Part shown: positions 26,017 through 33,686 of the stretch, piece by piece
Numbering within the stretch: the stretch's first letter is position 1
Layout: the number at the start of each line of letters is the position of its first letter
Source of the DNA: Candidatus Enterococcus myersii
GTDB lineage: Bacteria > Bacillota > Bacilli > Lactobacillales > Enterococcaceae
NCBI RefSeq assembly: GCF_017316025.1
Contig: NZ_JAFLVT010000018.1
Span: forward strand, 1 to 44,353
DNA length: 44,353 nt
Reading direction: 5' to 3'
Position numbers and translations under genes: made by a program
The notes under the pieces: generated by a model
What the model was told of the DNA's origin: nothing
Databases searched by the model: none
What the model saw: the letters and a program-made list of their open reading frames with translations, nothing else

Positions 26017-27375
26017 CTACCCATTTGCACCTGTTAATGTGCTGTAGATTAAAAACAGATTTAAAACGGTCAAAACAATAGCGATCACCCAAGCTAAAAT
26101 TTTCATCCATGTTGGGTTAGCAAATCGACCCATGATTTTTTTATCACTCGTATAAATTGTTAATGGAATAATTGAAATCGGTAAGGCAATACTCAAAAAG
26201 ACTTGCGTATAAAGTAGCAAATCTTCAACTGCAGATTCTCTACCACCATATAAAATGACACAAATAATAACGGGCACAATTGCTAACAAACGTGTTACTA
26301 CTCGACGCATCCACAATGGCATCTTCAAATTAATGAAACCTTCCATCACAATTTGCCCTGAAAGTGTTCCGGTAATAGTAGAATTTTGACCAGAAGCAAG
26401 TAACGCAACAGCAAAGAGCGTACTTAAAAGTGGACTTGCGATATTTCCTACGATACTTGGATCTTTTAAAGCATCATATAAATCAACAAATTTTCCTAAA
26501 TCACTGTTTGTCCCATAAAATAATGCTCCACCTAATACTAATAATAAGCAGTTGACTACAAAAGCTACAGTCAGCTGAATGTTGGAATCCCAAGTGGTAA
26601 ATTTAATTGCTCTGGCTTTTTCTTCCTCATCGTTGCGGTCAAATTTACGGGCTTGTGAAATAGAGGAGTGCAAATATAAGTTGTGGGGCATAACAGTTGC
26701 GCCGACAATCCCCAATGCCAATAAAAGCATCGATTTATCGGTGGCAATTTTAGGATCTGGAATAAAACCACGTAACACTTCACCGAGCTGCGGTTGTGCT
26801 AACGCAACTTCATAGGCAAAAACCATGAAAATAACTGCGATTAAAACTGCAACAATCGCTTCAATCTTTCTAAAACCTAGTTTCGTCAATAATAGCAATA
26901 ATAAAACATCCAATGTAGTAATTAAAACCCCTATGATTAAAGGTAGACCAAATAATAACTGTAATGCCACCGCACCACCAATTACTTCGGCGATATCCGT
27001 TGCCATAATCGCTAATTCAGTAATAATCCATAAAACAAACCCGGTCTTTTTCGATGTGTGTTCCCGTGTTGCTTGGGCTAAGTCGCGTCCGGTAACAATT
27101 CCTAATTTTGCTGCCATACTTTGTAACAGCATCGCAATCAAACTCGATAATAAAATGACACTTAACAAAGCATATTTGTATTCTGCACCACCAGCAATTG
27201 AAGTAATCCAATTACCAGGATCCATGTAGCCTACAGCTACTAAAGCACCCGGGCCACTATAAGCGAGCAGTGTGCGAAAGAAACTAGCGTTTTTAGGAAC
27301 CTCAACTGTATTATTGATTTCCTCTAAGCTTGGTCCATTTGCGTATTCAATTAATTTTTCTTTTTTATGACTCAT
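26017..27375 (-). CDS. mntH: Nramp-type Mn2+/H+ symporter
   Basis: Proton-driven uptake of Mn2+ (and Fe2+). A 452-residue membrane protein with about 11 helices. The metal-binding motif DPGN is at 52-55 in helix 1 and MPHN at 229-232 in helix 6; both are intact, with the Met that favours Mn/Fe over Ca/Mg. A cytoplasmic N-terminal tail of about 35 residues precedes helix 1. The start is placed at ATG 27375 because GAGTG lies about 6 bases upstream; an in-frame start 27 bases earlier has no ribosome site. First gene of mntH-usp. A DtxR/MntR-type inverted repeat in the promoter suggests repression when Mn is plentiful. Confidence 0.95.
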   Translation of the reverse strand: MSHKKEKLIEYANGPSLEEINNTVEVPKNASFFRTLLAYSGPGALVAVGYMDPGNWITSIAGGAEYKYALLSVILLSSLIAMLLQSMAAKLGIVTGRDLAQATREHTSKKTGFVLWIITELAIMATDIAEVIGGAVALQLLFGLPLIIGVLITTLDVLLLLLLTKLGFRKIEAIVAVLIAVIFMVFAYEVALAQPQLGEVLRGFIPDPKIATDKSMLLLALGIVGATVMPHNLYLHSSISQARKFDRNDEEEKARAIKFTTWDSNIQLTVAFVVNCLLLVLGGALFYGTNSDLGKFVDLYDALKDPSIVGNIASPLLSTLFAVALLASGQNSTITGTLSGQIVMEGFINLKMPLWMRRVVTRLLAIVPVIICVILYGGRESAVEDLLLYTQVFLSIALPISIIPLTIYTSDKKIMGRFANPTWMKILAWVIAIVLTVLNLFLIYSTLTGANG

Positions 27376-27406
27376 CTCATCACTCTTTTCTATGCAACTC
27401 AATTAT

Positions 27407-27434
27407 TTTTTAGGTTAACCGAAACTTTTGACAA
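27407..27434 (-). promoter_or_regulatory. mntH promoter with DtxR/MntR-type operator
   Basis: Minus-strand -35 TTGTCA (27429-27434) and -10 TAAAAA (27407-27412), 16-base spacer. Between and over them lies the inverted repeat TTAGGTTAACCGAA (27410-27423), one base away from a perfect 14-bp palindrome. The form resembles operators of metal-responsive DtxR-family repressors such as MntR or EfaR. A GTGTACAC palindrome lies about 20 bases farther upstream. Confidence 0.6.
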
Positions 27435-27680
27435 ACTGAGTGTACACCTATTTTTTTTAGCTGTAAACTAGAAACACATTTAAAAAGCAACAAATAATCT
27501 TTAATTTTTATAAATCAGCCTTCAGTAGGATAGCTTTTCTTATTAAAAGCTCTTATAATACAGTTGGTTCAAACTTATTAGCCAACTTACAAATTTGTTT
27601 GTTCTTTGTCAGTCAAAACACAGGGCAAATAAAAAAATTCCTTGTATAATATTAGTATATCAAACAAAGGAGATGAGACC

Positions 27681-28277
27681 ATGAGTATCGCTCTTTCTCG
27701 CAAAATTATTAATACGATTTCTGTTATAGGCATTTTAGTTTCAATTGCCTTAACGATATATTTTATCAATTTAGGTGTCTTTAAAGATATCAACGCTCTA
27801 AGAGGATTAGTCGGTGACTCGATTATTTTAGGTCCGATCATCTTCATTCTCTTACAAATTTTACAAGTTGTCATTCCCATTATCCCCGGCGGTATTTCTA
27901 GTGCCGCGGGCGTGTTGATCTTTGGACCTTTTGCTGGTTTTGTTTACAATTATGTGGGCATTTGTATTGGTTCAATCATTATTTTCCTTTTAGGACGCCG
28001 TTACGGGAAACCATTTATTTTAAGCATGATCAGTGACAAGACTTATAATAAATATATTGGCTGGTTAGATAATCAAAGCCGCTTTGAAAAATTGTTTGCC
28101 CTAGCCATTTTCTTACCTGTTGCGCCTGATGATGCCCTTTGCTTAATGGCTGGTCTTACCAATATCTCAGTTAAAAAATACGTTTGGATTATTTTATTAG
28201 CAAAACCACTATCTATTTTCTTATACAGCATGGCTTTAATTTATGGTGGTTCATTTTTGACTGGACTGCTTGGCTAG
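27681..28277 (+). CDS. TVP38/TMEM64-family membrane protein
   Basis: A 198-residue integral membrane protein of the DedA/VTT superfamily. Seen: a first helix at about 11-32, then the core region with VVIPIIPGGISSAAGVLIFGPFAGFVYNYVG, GRRYGKPF, and FLPVAPDDALCLMAGLTNISVKKY. The PGG and the charged P-x-x-PDD motif are family signatures (half-helices thought to transport lipids or related molecules). The ATG at 27681 was preferred because AAGGAG stands 8-9 bases upstream. A TATAAT at 27645-27650 is the likely -10. Transcribed alone; its role here is unknown. Confidence 0.82.
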   Translation: MSIALSRKIINTISVIGILVSIALTIYFINLGVFKDINALRGLVGDSIILGPIIFILLQILQVVIPIIPGGISSAAGVLIFGPFAGFVYNYVGICIGSIIIFLLGRRYGKPFILSMISDKTYNKYIGWLDNQSRFEKLFALAIFLPVAPDDALCLMAGLTNISVKKYVWIILLAKPLSIFLYSMALIYGGSFLTGLLG

Positions 28278-28281
28278 AAAT

Positions 28282-28322
28282 AAAAATGCCCCACTTAGCT
28301 TAACTCTGAGTGGGGCATTTTT
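28282..28322 (+). terminator. Terminator of the TVP38-family gene
   Basis: Perfect 14-bp arms (28282-28295 and 28309-28322, core TGCCCCACT), 13-base loop, T-rich end. Confidence 0.9.
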
Positions 28323-28356
28323 ATCTGCAATTTAACTTTTACCCGCTCTATTTTCT

Positions 28357-28384
28357 TTGTTGAAAGTTGTTTTTCCGCTACAAT
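28357..28384 (+). promoter_or_regulatory. Probable promoter of the glycerophosphodiesterase gene
   Basis: Plus-strand -35 TTGTTG (28357-28362), 16-base spacer and -10 TACAAT (28379-28384), 17 bases before the start codon. Confidence 0.5.
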
Positions 28385-28401
28385 AGAGATAGGTGATGAA
28401 G

Positions 28402-30204
28402 ATGAAGTATTTAAAAGAGTCAGTAAAAAATACCTGGGATTTTTTAGTCAAAACAAATGTTTACTTTCGTGATGTCTTATTAATGCATGGCTTCATTTTA
28501 TTTGTTGTCATTCCCCTTTTAAGCAGCTCAACCAAATTTATTTTAAAACGCGGTGCGATTCATTATTTATCCTATGATAATTTAGGTGAAATTGCGACAC
28601 AACACCCAGCAGTTACTTTTTTGTTAGTGGTCATCTTGCTGCTGATTTTATTGTTGGTTTTCTTTGAGTTTACCTTTTTACTTTTAAGTGTGTACTTCAT
28701 TGAGAAAAAGCAACCCGTTTCGTTGAAACAACTGTTACGGATGACGATGATTCAGTTAAAAAAATTGCGGCCTAGCGTTTTTATCTTTTTTCTTTTTTAC
28801 TTTTTACTAATTTTACCCATCGGTGGTTTGAGCTTTAATTCTGATTTATTAGCACGCATTAAAATTCCTGCTTTTATTATGGATTTTATTTTTACCAACC
28901 GTTTGTTAATTATCTCAGGTTTTGTTTTGGGCTATCTTGTTCTTATTTATATCGGTATTCGTTTAATCTTTGCTTTACCAGAGATGATTTTACGTGATCG
29001 TCCCTTTAGAGGTGCCTTTAAGGAAAGTTTTTTGATTACAAAACGGCGCTTTTTTGCCATTATTGGTCGTTTTTTATTTATTGGTGGTGCAATTTTACTA
29101 ATAACCGGGCTTAGCTTTACCATTGTGGTAGGAGCACAAGCCTTGATTGAAGAATTTTTCCCCGACTATGCGTTAATTAGTGCAGTTTTTGCAATGACGT
29201 TGCTCCAATTTTTTTTACTTGTCAATTTGGTTTTATCAACGGTTGGAATTTTTTATATTATTATCGATTTTATGAACGACGAAGGCTTCTTGCCAGAAAT
29301 CCCTAAATGGTTTTATCAAGAATCGTTACCTAATCCGCGCCTTGAAGGAATTAAAAATACCTTACTCATTTTAATTGCAGTCTTTTTTGGAGTTGGTGTT
29401 AGCTTGTACAACATGGATTATCTCAATCAAGAAATTACGAAAATTCCACTTACAATTTCCCATCGTGGCGTAGATGATGGCAATGGTGTTCAAAATAGCT
29501 TGGCTTCTTTACAAAAAACCAGTCAAAGCCAACATCCTGATTATGTCGAGATGGACGTCCAAATGACAAGTGACCATCAATTTGTTGTTATCCATGACTT
29601 TAATTTGAAAAATTTAGGGGGTGTCAATCAAGCACCGGAAAAAATGACCCTTGCTGAAATTCAAAAAGTGACTTTAAAAGAAAATGATCAAACTGCGAAA
29701 ATCCCTACTTTTGATTCTTATCTGGCGGAAGCAAAACGCCTGAACCAAAAATTATTAGTCGAAATTAAGACGCAACAAAAAGATACTGCGCCAATCGTTC
29801 AAGTTTTTTTGAAAAAATATCAAAATGAAATTGTTTCAAACCATCATATGCTGCAAAGTCTATCTTTTTCAATTGTTGAATCCTTGAAAACACAGGTACC
29901 TCAACTTACTGTTGGCTATATTTTACCTTTTAACGTGGTAGGACCACCAATTACAAAAGCAGATTTCCTAACGATGGAATATTCGACGATTAATCATAAT
30001 TTCATTTCCTCTGCTAAAGAAGATGGCAAGAAGGTTTTTGTCTGGACGCCAAATAGTAGTGAGGATATGAGTCGGATGATTTTTTACGAAGTAGATGGCA
30101 TTATTACTGATCAAATGGCTACGTTAAATCAAACTATTAAAGATGCACAAACTAAAGTCACTTATTCTGATAAGCTATTAAACTTTGTTATCGGAGTTGG
30201 TTAA
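28402..30204 (+). CDS. Membrane-anchored glycerophosphodiester phosphodiesterase
   Basis: A 600-residue two-part enzyme. The N-terminal half (to about 340) is a membrane domain with about seven helices of the type that precedes GDPD domains in Firmicutes. The C-terminal half is a GDPD TIM barrel with the catalytic set: His354 and Arg355 in SHRG, Glu383 and Asp385 in EMD, and His398 in VIHD. It hydrolyses glycerophosphodiesters to glycerol 3-phosphate and an alcohol; the barrel follows a final helix (about 325-345) and probably faces outside. A role on lipoteichoic-acid or lipid breakdown products is plausible but inferred. Starts at 28396 and 28393 are also possible; ATG 28402 has AGGTG at the right distance. 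Confidence 0.88.
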   Translation: MKYLKESVKNTWDFLVKTNVYFRDVLLMHGFILFVVIPLLSSSTKFILKRGAIHYLSYDNLGEIATQHPAVTFLLVVILLLILLLVFFEFTFLLLSVYFIEKKQPVSLKQLLRMTMIQLKKLRPSVFIFFLFYFLLILPIGGLSFNSDLLARIKIPAFIMDFIFTNRLLIISGFVLGYLVLIYIGIRLIFALPEMILRDRPFRGAFKESFLITKRRFFAIIGRFLFIGGAILLITGLSFTIVVGAQALIEEFFPDYALISAVFAMTLLQFFLLVNLVLSTVGIFYIIIDFMNDEGFLPEIPKWFYQESLPNPRLEGIKNTLLILIAVFFGVGVSLYNMDYLNQEITKIPLTISHRGVDDGNGVQNSLASLQKTSQSQHPDYVEMDVQMTSDHQFVVIHDFNLKNLGGVNQAPEKMTLAEIQKVTLKENDQTAKIPTFDSYLAEAKRLNQKLLVEIKTQQKDTAPIVQVFLKKYQNEIVSNHHMLQSLSFSIVESLKTQVPQLTVGYILPFNVVGPPITKADFLTMEYSTINHNFISSAKEDGKKVFVWTPNSSEDMSRMIFYEVDGIITDQMATLNQTIKDAQTKVTYSDKLLNFVIGVG

Positions 30205-30270
30205 GTAAATAAGCTCAAAATCCGTTTTGAAAAGTTCTATCTTAACCGTACAGATTGCTTTTAAAGCAAA

Positions 30271-30318
30271 AAAAGGCAGCTGCGCCAAAAGTCAAACTAA
30301 CTTTGGCGCAGCTGCCTT
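30271..30318. terminator. Strong bidirectional terminator after the GDPD gene
   Basis: Arms of about 18 bp (30273-30291, one bulged A; 30301-30318) with core GGCAGCTGCGCC. An A-run stands on the left, so it can terminate leftward; the rightward tail is short in T. A small GCTTTTAAAGC hairpin precedes it. Confidence 0.85.
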
Positions 30319-30360
30319 CTTAATTATGAAATACAGCAGTCATACTGTACTCAATTTTTA

Positions 30361-30407
30361 AAATGACAATTCCTGTTTTCCTAGTCGTGACTAGAAAGTT
30401 GTCATTT
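30361..30407 (-). terminator. Terminator of the small Cys-pair protein gene
   Basis: Outer arms AAATGACAA (30361-30369) and TTGTCATTT (30399-30407), an inner stem CTAGTC-GT-GACTAG, and a T-rich tail on the minus strand. Confidence 0.7.
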
Positions 30408-30408
30408 A

Positions 30409-30615
30409 TTAGGCTACAACCGCAATATCTCGGATATCTTCATAACGTACCAACAAGCGATTTTGCGCTTCAATCACTTTAGGTCGATCACAACGCTCAC
30501 ATTCTGTAACTGAAATCAAGACTGTATTCGTATATGTATGTTCGACAAAGCCTGCGACTTCGCTCGTTAATCCGACTGGTTTGCATAAGTATGTTTTCCC
30601 AACTTCTACTTCCAT
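30409..30615 (-). CDS. Small soluble protein with a Cys pair, possibly DUF2187-like
   Basis: A 68-residue protein, beginning MEVEVGKTYLCKPVGLTSEVAGFVEHTYTNTVLISV and carrying CERC at about residues 42-45. The small beta-rich layout with GLT..VAGFVE recalls KOW-like DUF2187 proteins, but the match is from memory and weak. The CxxC could bind zinc together with the earlier Cys. ATG at 30615 has GGAGGTG before it. A promoter (-35 TTTTCA, -10 TATGAT) is visible on the minus strand, and a cre-like sequence overlaps its -35. Monocistronic. Confidence 0.6.
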   Translation of the reverse strand: MEVEVGKTYLCKPVGLTSEVAGFVEHTYTNTVLISVTECERCDRPKVIEAQNRLLVRYEDIRDIAVVA

Positions 30616-30660
30616 TAATAACACCTCCCTCACTTAATTTCAGGTATATCATAACAGAAA

Positions 30661-30686
30661 AAATTAAATTTGAAAACGCTTTTTGT
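30661..30686. repeat. Direct repeat copy 1, containing a cre-like site
   Basis: A 26-base sequence that recurs with only two differences at 30941-30966. Its right part, TGAAAACGCTTTTT (30673-30686), resembles a CcpA catabolite-response element with one half-site degenerate and overlaps the -35 of the leftward gene ending at 30409. Confidence 0.55.
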
Positions 30687-30940
30687 CTATTTTTTTAATT
30701 TTTCCCACTCTTTTATTTTCGATATAGACCAAAATGATTTTTTTATCAATTTCACTTCTAATATAATTTATCCTCTTTTTTACTCCATAATGAAAAGCGC
30801 AAAATAAAGCTACTTATTCAGATATTAATTTTTCTCAAACCATCTTCCAACTTCCTTTTCCACTTTCAATCAAAACCAATACCAATTTATAAATGAAACA
30901 ATATTAATAGAGATTATGATAAAAGAAGAATGTTTTTTTC

Positions 30941-30966
30941 AAAAATTAAATTAGAAAACACTTTTT
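30941..30966. repeat. Direct repeat copy 2
   Basis: Matches 24 of 26 bases of 30661-30686 in the same orientation. The CG at the centre of the cre-like part is CA here. It is about 94 bases upstream of the aquaporin promoter. The spacer 30616-31116 otherwise contains no gene that I can see. Confidence 0.6.
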
Positions 30967-31059
30967 AAAAAATAACTATCGCTATAAATAAAAACAACAC
31001 GAAATTTATTTCTTTTAATTTGAACACATCTTCTCTTTTTTGTATATAGGGCCTATCTT

Positions 31060-31088
31060 TTTACAGCCACCCACTTTATTACTATAAT
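31060..31088 (+). promoter_or_regulatory. Promoter of the aquaporin gene
   Basis: Plus-strand -35 TTTACA (31060-31065), 17-base spacer, perfect -10 TATAAT (31083-31088). The palindrome ATAGG-G-CCTAT (31046-31056) lies directly upstream of the -35. Confidence 0.75.
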
Positions 31089-31116
31089 TAATCTTATAGA
31101 AAGGAGATGAAAAAAT

Positions 31117-31788
31117 ATGGCTTTATTCAGAAAATGCTTTGGTGAATTTATGGGCACTTTCATGTTGGTTTTTGTCGGAACCGCCACTGTTGTTGTTGGT
31201 AAAACAGATCCACTTGCGATTGGTTTAGCATTTGGGTTGACGATTACTATTATGGATTTAGCAGTCGGTCACGGTGCGTTGTCAAATGGCTTGTTTAATC
31301 CTGCTGTTACCATTGCAATGGCAATTAACAAACGAGTTTCTTGGAAAGATTCAATCTTTTTTATCATTAGTCAATTTGTTGGTGCTATCGTCGCTTCATT
31401 CTTTGTCGGTATCTTTGGCAAAGCGTTGAAGGTTCCTGCTGGTTCTTACGGTCAAACAGACTTTAGTGAAATTAGCGCAGGTATGGCATTTGGTGTCGAA
31501 ACACTAATTACCTTCTTATTTATTTTTGTTATTATTATGGCTACTAGTAAAAAATATGGTAGTGGTGCGTTAGCATCTTTTGCCATCGGTCTTGTCTTGG
31601 CACTGTTAATTATTGTTGCCTTAAACTTAACGGGGGGATCTCTAAATCCTGCTCGTAGTTTTGGTCCGGCAATTTTTGCTGGTGGTACTGCTTTAAGTCA
31701 CTACTGGGTATACTTATGTGCACCGGTTGTCGGTGGCGTATTAGCGGCATTAGTCACACAATTTTTAGGTAGCGAAGAAGAAGCTTAA
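31117..31788 (+). CDS. MIP-family channel, aquaporin type
   Basis: A 223-residue channel with six membrane helices and two NPA half-helices: NPAVT at 61-65 and NPARS at 177-181. A Ser after NPAR favours the water-channel group over glycerol facilitators, which have NPARD. However, the position in helix 5 where AqpZ has the filter His is Ile here (VLALLIIVALNL), so permeability could be broader, including small uncharged solutes. ATG start with AAAGGAGATG upstream. It has its own strong promoter and terminator. Confidence 0.88.
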   Translation: MALFRKCFGEFMGTFMLVFVGTATVVVGKTDPLAIGLAFGLTITIMDLAVGHGALSNGLFNPAVTIAMAINKRVSWKDSIFFIISQFVGAIVASFFVGIFGKALKVPAGSYGQTDFSEISAGMAFGVETLITFLFIFVIIMATSKKYGSGALASFAIGLVLALLIIVALNLTGGSLNPARSFGPAIFAGGTALSHYWVYLCAPVVGGVLAALVTQFLGSEEEA

Positions 31789-31810
31789 TCTTCCTGCTAA
31801 ATAAAATACT

Positions 31811-31840
31811 AAACAGTTCCCATTGGGAGCTGTTTTTTTT
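31811..31840 (+). terminator. Terminator of the aquaporin gene
   Basis: Arms AAACAGTTCCC (31811-31821) and GGGAGCTGTTT (31825-31835), one G-U pair, 3-base loop and eight T residues. Confidence 0.9.
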
Positions 31841-32083
31841 ATAGTATTATCGCTATCTTTTTTAAAACTACAACAAAAAATTTAACACTTTTTAGCCGAA
31901 ATGAAGGTTCAGAATTAATTTTTAGCTGCTAATTTTAGCTTGATTTTAGTTTGTCCATTATTAATTTTACATGATACATGTAAGATATTTTTTTACTTGA
32001 ATTTTTTCTTTGAACTTCTTTCATGCAGGATTGTGCAAAAACCTTTATAATGATGAAAGAACATTTTAGATGAGGTGAAAAAA

Positions 32084-32353
32084 ATGGAAGAATTCGAAGG
32101 GCTGCTAGTAAAAACTGTCCTTTTACAAGAACAACCTATGCGCCTATCCTTAATCAAATTGGCTAAAGATGGTGAAATTACCGAAGGAATTATTAAAGAT
32201 CGCTATCTTTCTAACTATATTTTTCGATTACCTAATAATAAATACACACTAAAAGTCACTGGCAAACGCAACCAACGCAATCAACTGGTTATTAAACATA
32301 TGCAAATAAAAAATGTCGACGACTACATTAAAGTTATTGGCACGCCAGAATAA
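32084..32353 (+). CDS. Unknown small basic protein
   Basis: I do not recognise this 89-residue soluble protein. It alternates short hydrophobic strands with charged residues (EFEGLLVKTVLLQEQPMRLSL, YTLKVTGKRNQRNQLVIKHMQI), suggesting an all-beta fold such as an OB-like barrel, and its basic segment KRNQRNQ might contact nucleic acid; both are guesses. ATG at 32084 has GAGGTG before it. TATAAT at about 32047-32052 is a likely -10 with a poor -35. An inverted repeat TTACATG-ata-CATGTAA lies upstream (31967-31983). Monocistronic with a strong terminator. Confidence 0.65.
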   Translation: MEEFEGLLVKTVLLQEQPMRLSLIKLAKDGEITEGIIKDRYLSNYIFRLPNNKYTLKVTGKRNQRNQLVIKHMQIKNVDDYIKVIGTPE

Positions 32354-32376
32354 TTTGAAACGCTCTTTATAAACGT

Positions 32377-32418
32377 AAAGCTCCCAAGCCTAACATTGCG
32401 GCTTTGGGAGCTTTTTTT
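32377..32418 (+). terminator. Terminator of the unknown small basic gene
   Basis: Arms AAAGCTCCCAAGCC (32377-32390) and GGCTTTGGGAGCTTT (32400-32414), 9-base loop, seven-T tail. Confidence 0.9.
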
Positions 32419-32499
32419 ATTCGTATGATTTAAAACTTCACAAGGATTAAAGTATCCTGTTAGTTAGTATCTACTCGATATTGGCTACTTTACTCAGCA

Positions 32500-32877
32500 T
32501 CACTCAATCACAGCCAAGGCTGCTTGCGGAATATCGGTTTTTTTGACTTCTTCATAGGTTTTGACAAAAGCCCCTTTATTTTCCAATTTCAAATAGTGAC
32601 CTTTTTTTAATTCTGAGATTCCTGAAAATTCAATTGTGCGTTTATTACCTTTTTCATCAGCAGCCACTTGACGATAACGAGCTGTTCCGTATCCATTTAC
32701 TTCTTCAGGTTGCGTAGTCTTCACATAGACATTCCCCTCTTTAACAAAAGGATTCACACGATCAACTATTTGAGCAAACTCCCCAGAAGCATCATCTGAA
32801 AATACTACCGCGCCCCCAATTAACACACCTAAAATTACGGATACGCCTACTACACCTTTGATTAATCGTTTTAACAT
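32500..32877 (-). CDS. YxeA-family secreted or anchored protein
   Basis: A 125-residue protein with an N-terminal basic-hydrophobic segment (LKRLIKGVVGVSVILGVLIGGAVVF, about 2-26), a signal peptide or anchor without a lipobox Cys, then a domain of about 95 residues. YGTARYRQVAADEKGNKRTIEFSG, LKKGHYLKLENKG and VKTYEEV match the YxeA (DUF1093) family of small extracytoplasmic proteins of unknown function. ATG start; AAGGAGTT lies about 10 bases upstream. Transcribed alone. Confidence 0.75.
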   Translation of the reverse strand: MLKRLIKGVVGVSVILGVLIGGAVVFSDDASGEFAQIVDRVNPFVKEGNVYVKTTQPEEVNGYGTARYRQVAADEKGNKRTIEFSGISELKKGHYLKLENKGAFVKTYEEVKKTDIPQAALAVIE

Positions 32878-33347
32878 ATATTTGCAACTCCTTTAATTGT
32901 TTTTCTTGATGTATTTATCATAACGGGTTACAAGTAGAGAAGTATCGTACTTTAGACTTAGTTTTCCTAACACAATTGTCACCTCTGGGATAACTTTGTA
33001 AGATTTAAGGAGGAATTAAGTTTTTTTAGCGATCTTTAGTTTATTCTTTTAGTGGGCGAGTTTTGGTGATTTATTCAAAGGTAACTTGCGACGATAAGTT
33101 GTCTTTTTTTGAGAGGCAGGTTTTATTCCTGTCGTCCCCGTTATTTGCTTTTGGCATCACGATTTATTAACATCAAAAGCTGCCGCTAGAATCAAATGCA
33201 TTCAAGATGACAACCTAAAGAGCTGATCGATAAAATATAAAACACGGTTTGTAAATCAAATGATATTTTTTTCATCTATTTTAGCTACTGATACTTTTTC
33301 TTTAATCTGTTACACTAATCAAAAACTTATGTTTGGAGCGATTTAGA
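32878..33347. other. Long spacer with an orphan promoter and ribosome site
   Basis: About 470 bases without a coding frame. On the plus strand there is a good promoter: -35 TTGTCA (32976-32981), 17 bases, -10 TAAGAT (32999-33004). Right after it is AAGGAGG (33007-33013) with no start codon or open frame following. A short hairpin AACTT/AAGTT with a T-run ends at 33110. It could be a small RNA of about 100 bases or the remnant of a lost gene. Confidence 0.4.
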
Positions 33348-33605
33348 ATGATTACATCTACCCTTTCGTATTATCCCGGTAAAAAAGTAGTTAAAGATTT
33401 GGGCATTGTATACGGTTTTGACGATAAACTACGTCCAGTTCGAGCTGTTGCCGCTGTCTCAACATATCTAGATCAAGCGCTAAAAGATATTGAAAAAAGT
33501 GCTGAGATACTGGGAGCAAATGCTGTTTTAGGAATAAGCTTTGCGCTAACCGATAAAGCATTACCAACCGTAATGGGTACAGCAGTTGTTTTAGAAGACG
33601 CGTAG
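33348..33605 (+). CDS. Short YbjQ-like (heavy-metal-binding domain) protein
   Basis: An 85-residue protein. The start MITSTLSYYPGKKVVKDLGIVYG and the later ILGANAVLGISFAL and MGTAVVLE are the conserved edges of the YbjQ/UPF0145 family, a pentameric fold once proposed to bind metals. The middle is about 20 residues shorter than usual. No Cys or His cluster is present. ATG at 33348 with TTTGGAG before it. The gene is convergent with pgi and shares a bidirectional terminator. Confidence 0.72.
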   Translation: MITSTLSYYPGKKVVKDLGIVYGFDDKLRPVRAVAAVSTYLDQALKDIEKSAEILGANAVLGISFALTDKALPTVMGTAVVLEDA

Positions 33606-33638
33606 TTACTCGTTAATTGCTCAAAAGCTCGTAACCAG

Positions 33639-33679
33639 ACAAAAAAAGACGACTGCATTTTAGCAGCCGTCTTTTTTGT
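33639..33679. terminator. Bidirectional terminator between the YbjQ-like gene and pgi
   Basis: Arms of about 16 bp with core AAAAAAGACG and CTGC/GCAG, small loop TTTTA-type, A-run on the left and T-run on the right. Confidence 0.88.
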
Positions 33680-33686
33680 CTTCTGA

